NCBI GenBank assembly: GCA_030040755.1
Contig: JASHTC010000218.1
Location: 1 to 5,576 of the forward strand
DNA from: Thermoplasmata archaeon
GTDB lineage: Archaea; Thermoplasmatota; Thermoplasmata; Lutacidiplasmatales; UBA184
Length of the DNA: 5,576 nucleotides
Reading direction: 5' to 3'
Numbering within the stretch: position 1 is the stretch's first letter; each line of letters opens with the position of its first letter. Under the pieces are notes generated by a model, which was not told the DNA's origin, ran no database searches, and was given only the letters and a program-made list of their open reading frames with translations. The translations under genes were made by a program, and so were the position numbers. This document shows, piece by piece, positions 1 through 5,576 of the stretch.

Positions 1-1
1 G

Positions 2-1489
2 GACAAGATGCTCGTCGACTCGATGGGCGACATCACGATCACGAACGACGGCGTCACGATCCTCAAGGAGGTCGACGTCGAGCATCCCGCGGCCAAGATG
101 ATCGTCGAGGTCGCGAAGACGCAGGACCAGCAATGCGGCGACGGGACGACGACCGCCGTCGTGATCGCCGGCGAGCTCCTCAAGCGCTCGGAGTACCTCC
201 TCGAGCAACACGTCCATCCGACCGTCATCACCCGCGGCTTCCAGCTCGCCCTCCAGGAGGCCAAGCGCCTGCTCGAGGCCGAGATCGGCACCCCGGTCAA
301 GGTCGACGACGAAGCGATCCTGATCGACTGTGCCACGACCGCGATGGGGTCGAAGGGGGTCTTCGGCTCCCGCGACAAGCTCGCGAAGATCGCGGTCAAC
401 GCGGTCCGCAAGATCGCCGAGCACCAGGGCAGCCGCGTCGTGGCCGACGTCGACCAAATCAAGGTCGAGAAGCGCCACGGCGGCACCATCGGCGACACCG
501 AACTGCTGGACGGGATCCTGCTCGACAAGGAGCGCGGTCACCCGCGCATGCCGGACGAGGTGACGAACGCGAAGATCGCCCTGCTCGCCTCCTCGCTCGA
601 GGTCAAGAAGACCGAGATCGAGAGCAAGATCAACATCAAGAATCCGGCCCAGATCCAGAGCTTCCTGGACGAGGAGGAGAAGACCTTCCGCCACATGGTC
701 GACGACATCAAGGCGGCGGGCGCGAACGTCGTGGTCTGCCAGAAGGGCATCGACGACGTCGTCCTCCACTTCCTGGCCAAGGAGAAGATCTACGCCGTCA
801 AGCAGGTCAAGGAGTCCGACCTGCAGAAGCTCGCCCGCGCCACGGGCGGCAAGATCGTCACCGGCGTCAAGGAGCTCACCGCGGCCGACCTCGGCACGGC
901 GGCCAGCGTCCACGAGCGCAAGATCGGGGACGACCACATGACGTTCGTCACCGGGTGCGCGAACCCGCGCTCGGTCTCGATCCTCATCCGCGGCGGCACG
1001 GAGCACGTGACCCAGGAGGTCGAGCGCTCCCTCCACGACGCGCTGAAGGTCGTCTCGAGCGTCCTCGAGGATGGGGTCGTCTGCCCCGGCGGCGGCGCGA
1101 CCGAGATCGACCTTTCCACCAAGCTCCGGAAGTGGGCCGGCTCGGTCGGCGGCCGCGAGCAGCTCGCGGTCGAGGCGTTCGCTCAGGCGCTCGAGTGCAT
1201 CCCCTGGGCGCTCGCGGAGAACGGCGGATACGATTCGATCGACACCCTGATCCAGCTCCGCAGCGCCCACGAGGGCGCGAGCGCGAACAAGAACGTCGGC
1301 GTCAACCTGGCGGACGGCAAGGCCGCGGACATGTGGAAGCTCCGCGTGGTCGAGCCGGTCCGGGTCAAGCGCCAGGCGCTCTCCTCGGCGACCGAGGTCG
1401 CGTCGATGGTGCTCCGGATCGACGACATCATCGCCTCCAAGAAGTCCGCTCCGCCCGCGGCCGGAGCGGGCGGCGGCCACGACCACTAG
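2..1489 (+). CDS. thsA: Thermosome (group II chaperonin) subunit, 5'-truncated by the window edge
   Basis: ATP-driven protein-folding chaperonin subunit that assembles into the double-ring, built-in-lid complex of the archaeal cytosol. The reading frame is already open at base 2 and starts Asp-Lys before the Met at base 8, matching the family's 'DKMLVDS' segment, so that Met is internal. Roughly 45-50 residues are missing compared with the usual ~540-550. Numbering from that Met, the nucleotide-binding motif GDGTTT is at 44-49, preceded by NDGVTIL at 13-19. The apical domain and helical protrusion run through about 195-235 (LEVKKTEIESKI, then FLDEEEKT). The second catalytic Asp is D344 in HDAL, and the equatorial GGGATE is at 361-366. 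The tail is short and Gly-rich, ending HDH, without the Gly-Gly-Met repeats common in thermosomes. Position 399-400 reads Pro-Trp where many homologues have Pro-Arg. Family assignment is near certain. Which paralogue it is (alpha, beta or other) cannot be told, so the symbol is generic. Confidence 0.97.
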   Translation, partial: DKMLVDSMGDITITNDGVTILKEVDVEHPAAKMIVEVAKTQDQQCGDGTTTAVVIAGELLKRSEYLLEQHVHPTVITRGFQLALQEAKRLLEAEIGTPVKVDDEAILIDCATTAMGSKGVFGSRDKLAKIAVNAVRKIAEHQGSRVVADVDQIKVEKRHGGTIGDTELLDGILLDKERGHPRMPDEVTNAKIALLASSLEVKKTEIESKINIKNPAQIQSFLDEEEKTFRHMVDDIKAAGANVVVCQKGIDDVVLHFLAKEKIYAVKQVKESDLQKLARATGGKIVTGVKELTAADLGTAASVHERKIGDDHMTFVTGCANPRSVSILIRGGTEHVTQEVERSLHDALKVVSSVLEDGVVCPGGGATEIDLSTKLRKWAGSVGGREQLAVEAFAQALECIPWALAENGGYDSIDTLIQLRSAHEGASANKNVGVNLADGKAADMWKLRVVEPVRVKRQALSSATEVASMVLRIDDIIASKKSAPPAAGAGGGHDH

Positions 1490-1582
1490 GTCGACCCGGC
1501 CCACCCCTTCCGCCGCTCGATCCCCCGGAGAGGTCGGCGCGGCCTCGGGGGGACTCCTGCCGGGGCGGGATGACCGCCTAGG

Positions 1583-1590
1583 TTGAATAC
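1583..1590 (+). promoter_or_regulatory. Weak TATA-like box upstream of the metallohydrolase
   Basis: TTGAATAC is the most A/T-rich stretch in the spacer after the thermosome gene. Adding the usual ~25-28 bp places transcription initiation near 1612-1615. That leaves a short leader containing GGGGGT (1616-1621), which resembles a Shine-Dalgarno site, five bases before an ACG codon at 1627. The box is a poor match to the archaeal consensus and was located by eye only. Confidence 0.3.
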
Positions 1591-1638
1591 CGGTCGCAGG
1601 CTCTCCTCGCGCGACGGGGGTCCGCGACGAAGCTCACG

Positions 1639-2403
1639 GTGCTCGGCGGGGACGGGGCGTTTCCGAGCCCGGGCGGCGCGTGCAGCGGCTATCTGGTCGA
1701 ACACGAAGATTTCCGCCTGCTGATCGACCCGGGGTACGCCACCTTCCCGCGGCTGGTGACCCAGGTACGGGCCGACCAGGTCGACGCCGTGCTGGTGAGC
1801 CACGGCCATCCCGACCACTGCGCCGACCTCAGCGCACTCCTCCGTGCCCGTACTCTGGGCTCGCGCCCACCCCCCTCAGCGCTGCCGGTGTACGCGCTGT
1901 CGGATGCGCTCGGGCCCGTGCTGGGGCTCGATCGGGTGGGCATGCTGGACCGCTCGATCGTCCGGCACGAGATCGAGCCGGGGAGCCACCTGACGATCGG
2001 GCCGTTCCACTGCGCCACCGCCCTGCTGCCCCACTTCCTCCCGAACGTCGGGGTGCGACTGAGCGCCGGCGGGCAGAGCCTGGCCTACACCGGCGACAGC
2101 GGGCCCAGCCCGAACCTCCTCCCGCTCGCCGAAGGCGTGGACCTCTTCCTCGCCGAGGCCACCTTCATCGACGACGAGGCGGAGGAGAGCGACGCCCCCT
2201 CCCTCTCGAGCGCCCGCCAGCGCGGGACGACCGCCCACCGCGCGGGGGTCCGACGGCTCCTCCTCACCCACATCTGGCCGGGCACGGACCGGGATGAGCT
2301 CGAGCACGCCGCCCGCTCGGAGTACTCCGGGGTCGTCGCCACCGCCGAGCCCGGGACGGTGGTCGACCTCGCTCCCCGGACCGGGCGGCACGAATCGTTC
2401 TAG
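1639..2403 (+). CDS. Metallo-beta-lactamase-fold hydrolase, RNase Z/ElaC-like
   Basis: Probable zinc-dependent hydrolase of the COG1234 type (RNase Z/BN and relatives); the substrate is unknown and may be tRNA precursors, other RNA or a small ester. Numbered from the GTG at 1639 (254 residues), the metal-ligand pattern is H55-G-H57-P-D59-H60, H132, D153 in TGDSG, and H211 in LLLTHIWP. The HEAT-like segment LAEATF (171-176) supplies E173. The family's usual His in 'H-x-S/T-A-R' lies 22 residues before the last His; here that position is Leu189. The start is uncertain: GTG 1639 is the only standard start near the conserved N-terminus, but the frame is open back to 1582 and ACG-AAG-CTC-ACG at 1627 would encode the usual first strand if ACG acted as start. 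It stands alone, 149 bp after the thermosome gene. The fold is certain; the exact activity is not. Confidence 0.9.
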   Translation: MLGGDGAFPSPGGACSGYLVEHEDFRLLIDPGYATFPRLVTQVRADQVDAVLVSHGHPDHCADLSALLRARTLGSRPPPSALPVYALSDALGPVLGLDRVGMLDRSIVRHEIEPGSHLTIGPFHCATALLPHFLPNVGVRLSAGGQSLAYTGDSGPSPNLLPLAEGVDLFLAEATFIDDEAEESDAPSLSSARQRGTTAHRAGVRRLLLTHIWPGTDRDELEHAARSEYSGVVATAEPGTVVDLAPRTGRHESF

Positions 2404-2435
2404 CTCGACCCGAGCCGGCCGGCGGGGGTCGAAGG

Positions 2436-2443
2436 TTTCATAA
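2436..2443 (+). promoter_or_regulatory. TATA-like box for the 133-residue protein gene
   Basis: TTTCATAA is preceded by a purine-rich GAAGG that could serve as a BRE. Its centre is about 28 bp before the ATG at 2468. That spacing would put transcription initiation at or within a few bases of the start codon, giving a leaderless mRNA. Consistent with this, no Shine-Dalgarno-like sequence sits at the right distance before the ATG. Confidence 0.55.
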
Positions 2444-2467
2444 CGCGAGGCGGGTAGGCCGCCGGGC

Positions 2468-2869
2468 ATGCGGACCAAGCAGGTCGAAGGGGTACTCCGC
2501 CTCGACGTGGTGGCGCTCGAGCCGCGTCCGGCCATCTACCTCGCCTACGACGGGCTGGCCGGCCTCAGCCAGCGCCCCATCCTACGCGACCTCGTGGACG
2601 AGCTCGCCCGCAAAGGGCCGGAGGACCTGACCAAATTCCTCGAGACCCTCCGGCGCCGTCACTCCGGGCAGGTTCACGTCTACTTCGCCGACTACGTCAG
2701 CTACGGGATCGGGGGCGGAGACGCCACGTCGGAGTTCTTCCTCGGGACCTTCCTCGTCCTCCACGAGCCCGCCCGCGCCGCGGCCGACGGGCCCGCCGTG
2801 CCGGAGCACCTCGCCCTCTTCCGTCCCGGTGGGGTGGAACGCCTCTCCCTCGAAGGGGTCGGCGCCTAG
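2468..2869 (+). CDS. Uncharacterised 133-residue soluble protein
   Basis: I do not recognise this protein. It has no signal peptide, membrane span, Cys-based metal site or known catalytic motif that I can see. By eye it looks like a compact alpha/beta domain: a strand at about 8-17 (VLRLDVVAL), another at 22-28 (AIYLAYD), a charged helical stretch from about 36 to 64, a strand at 69-78 (VHVYFADYVS), a Gly-rich turn YGIGGGD (79-85), and a hydrophobic segment at 90-99 (FFLGTFLVLH). The tail after about 101 is Ala/Pro/Gly-rich and probably loose. Its own TATA-like box and leaderless-looking start support a real gene, as does a GC-rich third-position pattern like its neighbours'. It ends 55 bp before the lysyl-tRNA synthetase gene and may be co-transcribed with it, but nothing in the sequence ties it functionally to that enzyme. 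Confidence 0.8.
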   Translation: MRTKQVEGVLRLDVVALEPRPAIYLAYDGLAGLSQRPILRDLVDELARKGPEDLTKFLETLRRRHSGQVHVYFADYVSYGIGGGDATSEFFLGTFLVLHEPARAAADGPAVPEHLALFRPGGVERLSLEGVGA

Positions 2870-2924
2870 CGCGGGCTTCGCAAGAACCATCTGCTAGCCC
2901 TCGTCTCTCGGAACGGGCCGGACC

Positions 2925-4403
2925 ATGGAGGAGACCCCCCTCGAGCACGAGCGCCGTGCCAAGGTGGCCCGGTGGCGAAGCGAGGGCCGCGAGCCGTACC
3001 CGTGGTCGTTTCCGGGCCGAGCCCCGACGGAAGAGGTGCGGGCCCGGTGCGCGACGCTCTCCGCCGGGCAGGAGGCCGAGGGGGCGCCGGTGCGGGTGGC
3101 GGGGCGCCTCCACGCCCTTCGGGTCCATGGCGGCACCGCCTTCGCCGACATCGACGACCTGGCCGGCTCCCTGCAGTTGATCCTCCGGGCCGACGTCCTC
3201 GGGGAAGAAGCGTACCGCGCCTGGAGGAGCGACCTCGACTCCGGCGACCTGATCGGGGCTGAGGGCCGGCCGGCCCTCTCCCGGCGGGGAGAGCCGTCCC
3301 TCGTGGCGGGCCGGCTCGAGCTCCTCGCCAAAGCGATCTCGCCGCCCCCGGAGAAGTTCCACGGACTCCAGGACGTCGAGGAGCGACTGCGGCGTCGCTA
3401 CCTCGACCTCCTCTCCTCCGCCGAGAGCCGAGCGCGGTTCCGCGCCCGCTCGCTGCTGGTACGCGAGACCCGCCGCTTCCTGGACGAGGCCGGCTTCCTC
3501 GAGGTGGAGACGTCGGTCCTCGTGCCCGTCGCCGGAGGGGGGACCGCCCAGCCGTTCACCACCCGCTCGAACTACCTCGGCGAGGAGGTCCGTCTGCGGA
3601 TCGCCCTCGAGCTGGCGCTGAAGCGGCTGCTCGTCGGGGGGCTCGAGCGGGTCTACGAGATCGGCAAGTGCTTCCGGAACGAGGACCTCGACGTCACCCA
3701 TTCGCCCGAGTTCACGATGCTCGAGGCCTACTGGGCCTACGCGGACTACCAGGACATGAAGGGCCTCGTGGAGCGTCTCTACGCCCGGCTCGCCGCCCGG
3801 GCCGCCACCCTGCTGCCCGAGCTCCCCGCGGCCCAGGAGGCCGCGCGGTCGTTCGAGGCGGGGTTCCAGACGGTCGACTTCGTCGACGAGCTCGAGCGCC
3901 GGAGCGGCATCTCGCGGCTGCTCGAGCGTACCCCCGCGGAGCTCCGTGACTACGCCCGCGCGGCGGGCTCGACCGTCCCCGACGACTCCCCGCCCGGGGT
4001 CTTCCTCGACAAGCTGTTCGAACACCACGTCGAGCCGCACCTCGTCCGCCCCACGTTCGTCATGGACTACCCGGCGGTCACGACGCCGCTCGCCAAGCGG
4101 CATCGCTCCCGGCCGGGGTTCGTCGAGCGGTTCGAGTTCTACTACCGGGGGATGGAGCTCGGGAACGCGTATACCGAGCTCAACGACCCCGACGAGCAGT
4201 TCCGCCGCTTCGAGGAGCAGCTGAACGCCCGGGCGGAGGACCGGTTCGTCTACGACGAGGACTTCGTCCAGGCCCTCCGGTACGGGATGCCCCCGGCGAC
4301 GGGGATCGGCATCGGGGTCGACCGGATGGTGATGGCGCTCACCGGCACCGCCTCGATCAAGGAGGTCATCCTCTTCCCGCTGGTCCGCACGCGCACCCCG
4401 TAG
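2925..4403 (+). CDS. lysS: Lysyl-tRNA synthetase, class II
   Basis: Attaches lysine to tRNA-Lys using ATP, in the cytoplasm. At 492 residues it has the family's full length. An N-terminal OB-fold anticodon-binding domain covers about 55-135 (VRVAGRLHALRVHGG onward), followed by the linker KFHGLQDVEERLRRRYLDLL (144-163). The catalytic domain then carries motif 1 around 185-211 (FLDEAGFLEVET; GGGTAQPF), motif 2 at 243-266 (VYEIGKCFRNED; THSPEFTML) with ATP-binding R251, and motif 3 at 460-485 (GIGIGVDR; IKEVILFP). Expected lysine-pocket residues are present: E229, E267, Y269, N414 and E418 in NAYTEL. The OB domain rules out the shorter EpmA/PoxA paralogue. One deviation is that the usual 'RIAPELYLKR' reads RIALELALKR. 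The ATG at 2925 gives the normal N-terminus. There is no clear Shine-Dalgarno site, and the upstream AT content is low. Archaea use either class I or class II LysRS; this one has class II. Confidence 0.97.
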   Translation: MEETPLEHERRAKVARWRSEGREPYPWSFPGRAPTEEVRARCATLSAGQEAEGAPVRVAGRLHALRVHGGTAFADIDDLAGSLQLILRADVLGEEAYRAWRSDLDSGDLIGAEGRPALSRRGEPSLVAGRLELLAKAISPPPEKFHGLQDVEERLRRRYLDLLSSAESRARFRARSLLVRETRRFLDEAGFLEVETSVLVPVAGGGTAQPFTTRSNYLGEEVRLRIALELALKRLLVGGLERVYEIGKCFRNEDLDVTHSPEFTMLEAYWAYADYQDMKGLVERLYARLAARAATLLPELPAAQEAARSFEAGFQTVDFVDELERRSGISRLLERTPAELRDYARAAGSTVPDDSPPGVFLDKLFEHHVEPHLVRPTFVMDYPAVTTPLAKRHRSRPGFVERFEFYYRGMELGNAYTELNDPDEQFRRFEEQLNARAEDRFVYDEDFVQALRYGMPPATGIGIGVDRMVMALTGTASIKEVILFPLVRTRTP

Positions 4404-4417
4404 TCTCCGGGCGCGCT

Positions 4418-4425
4418 CCTTATCG
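4418..4425 (+). promoter_or_regulatory. TATA-like box for the ABC transporter operon
   Basis: CCTTATCG lies with its centre about 28 bp before the ATG at 4450, the same spacing as the box upstream of the 133-residue protein gene, so a leaderless transcript is likely here too. No Shine-Dalgarno-like sequence precedes the ATG. The box is a partial consensus match and was located by eye. Confidence 0.45.
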
Positions 4426-4449
4426 TCCCGCTGGTGGGATAACGTCCCG
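4421..4449 (+). repeat. Imperfect 10-bp direct repeat between TATA box and start codon of the ABC operon
   Basis: TATCGTCCCG (4421-4430) recurs as TAACGTCCCG (4440-4449), nine of ten bases identical and 19 bp apart, the second copy abutting the ATG. Between them lies GGGA (4436-4439), which can pair with TCCC in either copy. The placement over the presumed transcription start suits an operator, but the core CGTCCCG also occurs elsewhere in the window, including inside coding sequence. Confidence 0.4.
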
Positions 4450-5247
4450 ATGGCCGACCGATCGGTGCGGAGCCACGTCCCGCTCAGGCTCGACGGCCTC
4501 ACCGTGGCCTACGGGGGTCGCCCCGCGGTCCAGGGGCTCTCGATCGAGGTCCGTCCCGGGGAGATCTACGGTCTGCTCGGGTCGAACGGCGCCGGAAAGT
4601 CGAGCACCATCAAGGTGGTCGCGGGCCTCGTGCGCCCCGCCGCCGGACGGGTCTCGGTCTTCGGGTTCGACCCGGTCACCGAGGGGGTGGAGGCCAAGGC
4701 CCGGATCGGGTACGTGCCCGAGACCTCGCTCCTCTACGAGTCGCTGACCCCCCGGGAGTTCCTCGAGTTCGTCGCGAGCGTGCGCCGTCTATCGCCGGCC
4801 CCGACCGCCGAGCGGGCGCAGGCGCTCATCGCGGCGTTCCGACTCGAGGAGGAGTACGACCAGCCGATCGCCACGCTGTCGAACGGCACCCGCCAGAAGG
4901 TCCTCCTCGTGGCCGCCCTCCTCCACCAGCCGCCCCTGCTCGTGCTGGACGAGCCGCTCAACCACCTCGACCCGCGGGCCGTCCGCCTGATGAAGGACCT
5001 GCTGACCCGCTACGTCGCCGACGGGGTGCGCGGGGTCCTCTTCTCGACGCACACCATGGAGGTCGCCGAGCAGCTGTGCACGCGCGTCGGCATCCTCGAC
5101 CACGGCCTGCTGCGCGGCGAGGGGACGCTCGCCCTCCTCCGCGAGCGGGTCGCGCGGGGCGACGCGACCCTCGAGGAGATCTTCCTCGGGCTGACGGAGG
5201 AGGCGGGCGAGGTCCGGGCGGCGGTCGCCTCCCTCGAGAGGGTCTGA
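4450..5247 (+). CDS. ABC-2-type transporter ATP-binding protein
   Basis: Cytoplasmic ATPase that powers a membrane transporter, most likely an exporter. It has 265 residues, typical of ABC-2-type ATPases. The A-loop region includes Tyr21. Walker A is GSNGAGKS (44-51), the Q-loop region is GYVPE (87-91) with Glu in place of Gln, the signature is LSNGT (143-147, a variant of LSGGQ), Walker B with the catalytic Glu is LLVLDEP (163-169), the D-loop is NHLDP (171-175), and the switch His is H201 in STHTME. All elements needed for ATP hydrolysis are present; the Glu in the Q-loop and a degenerate signature are common in this subfamily. The C-terminal part (about 215-265) carries the EEIFL segment usual in ABC-2 ATPases. 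The stop is one base from the next ATG, so it is translationally coupled to a probable membrane subunit. The substrate cannot be predicted. Confidence 0.95.
   Translation: MADRSVRSHVPLRLDGLTVAYGGRPAVQGLSIEVRPGEIYGLLGSNGAGKSSTIKVVAGLVRPAAGRVSVFGFDPVTEGVEAKARIGYVPETSLLYESLTPREFLEFVASVRRLSPAPTAERAQALIAAFRLEEEYDQPIATLSNGTRQKVLLVAALLHQPPLLVLDEPLNHLDPRAVRLMKDLLTRYVADGVRGVLFSTHTMEVAEQLCTRVGILDHGLLRGEGTLALLRERVARGDATLEEIFLGLTEEAGEVRAAVASLERV
5237..5243 (+). promoter_or_regulatory. Shine-Dalgarno-like site for the downstream membrane gene
   Basis: AGAGGGT lies inside the end of the ATPase gene, five bases before the ATG at 5249. This spacing suits ribosome binding, so the second gene of the operon appears to use a Shine-Dalgarno site while the first looks leaderless, a common archaeal arrangement. 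Confidence 0.5.
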
Positions 5248-5248
5248 G

Positions 5249-5576
5249 ATGGGTTGGAGGGAGGCCCTCCGGCTGAGCGGGACCGCCTTCACCGAGCTGT
5301 CGCTGCAGGCGATCTACGCGTTCCGTCAGGGGAACCTCCTGCCCGCCGCGACCCCGGGCGACCTCGTGCCGAAGGCGCGCCGGCGGGTGCTGCAGAGCAA
5401 GCTGATGGTCGCGGGGCTGCTCGGATTCCTGACGCTCGGGGCGGCCCTCATCCTGCACGACTCGTCCGTCGTGCTCGCCCGGGCCTTCCCGTACTATCTC
5501 TGGACGGGCGCCTTCGACACCGGGGTGATCACCGCCCTCCTCGGGCTGGACCTCGCCTTCCTGTGGTGGACCGGGC
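5249..5576 (+). CDS. Probable ABC transporter membrane protein, N-terminal part (runs off the window)
   Basis: An ATG one base after the ATPase stop opens a frame with no stop through the window end (109 codons visible). The first ~50 residues are mostly polar or amphipathic and end in a basic KARRR cluster (42-46). A clear hydrophobic segment follows at about 52-69 (LMVAGLLGFLTLGAALIL), then a short aromatic-rich loop (PYYLW, 81-85) and a second hydrophobic segment at about 91-108 ending FLWWT. The basic cluster before the first span fits an N-in topology. Position directly after the ATPase, near-overlap and an upstream Shine-Dalgarno-like site indicate the permease partner of the transporter. 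The long N-terminal stretch before the first span is longer than in many small ABC-2 permeases, so this may be a larger multi-span type. I did not recognise a specific family. Confidence 0.8.
   Translation, partial: MGWREALRLSGTAFTELSLQAIYAFRQGNLLPAATPGDLVPKARRRVLQSKLMVAGLLGFLTLGAALILHDSSVVLARAFPYYLWTGAFDTGVITALLGLDLAFLWWTG

Noticed and set aside
1522..1551. GC-rich imperfect stem-loop (CCCCCG pairing with CGGGGG) after the thermosome gene, considered as a terminator
   Set aside because: It has a bulged stem and no T-tract follows, and archaeal termination mostly depends on T-runs. Such pairings are expected by chance in DNA this GC-rich.
133..1581. Second long plus-strand frame overlapping the thermosome gene
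   Set aside because: Its translation is dominated by Arg, Gly and Pro with no recognisable domain; it is an out-of-frame shadow of the thermosome.
1876..2535. Minus-strand frame of about 219 codons opposite the metallohydrolase
   Set aside because: It is antisense to a gene with a clear metal-ligand motif set, has no domain of its own, and has a compositional bias typical of a shadow frame.
2697..4502. Long minus-strand open frame of about 601 codons across lysS
   Set aside because: It lies opposite an unmistakable lysyl-tRNA synthetase gene. Its translation is low-complexity Arg/Gly/Glu/Pro-rich, as expected from reading the antisense of GC-rich codons.
1..5576. Search for a defence system, CRISPR array, mobile element or RNA gene
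   Set aside because: No regularly spaced repeats, terminal inverted repeats, transposase or integrase motifs, or tRNA-like cloverleaf were seen; the genes are housekeeping and transport types.

Overview
The window is GC-rich, and every gene I can support lies on the + strand. The strongest taxonomic marker is the first gene, a group II chaperonin (thermosome) subunit, which points to an archaeon. TATA-like boxes about 28 bp upstream of two start codons, with no Shine-Dalgarno site, suggest leaderless transcripts, which also fits an archaeon. A high-GC lineage such as a Thermoplasmatota-type genome would fit, but the sequence alone does not settle this.

Layout: (1) 2-1489, thermosome subunit, cut at its 5' end by the window edge; (2) 1490-1626, a spacer with a weak TATA-like stretch; (3) 1639-2403, or from about 1627, a metallo-beta-lactamase-fold hydrolase of the RNase Z/ElaC-like type; (4) 2468-2869, an unrecognised 133-residue protein with its own TATA-like box; (5) 2925-4403, class II lysyl-tRNA synthetase, full length; (6) 4450-5247, ABC-2-type transporter ATPase; (7) 5249 to the window end, the start of its probable membrane partner, which begins one base after the ATPase stop and runs off the window.

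Functionally this is mostly housekeeping: protein folding, a metallohydrolase that may act on RNA or a small molecule, lysine charging of tRNA, and an export-type ABC transporter. The ATPase and membrane protein almost certainly form one operon. The other genes are separated by 55-149 bp and look like individual or loosely grouped transcription units. I see no CRISPR array, tRNA or rRNA gene, insertion sequence, prophage or defence island, and nothing that amounts to a new multi-gene system.

The points most worth a second look are the start of the hydrolase, where an ACG sits where an ATG is expected; a His-to-Leu change in the same protein's otherwise typical active-site motif set; the unrecognised 133-residue protein; and a 10-bp direct repeat in the ABC promoter.
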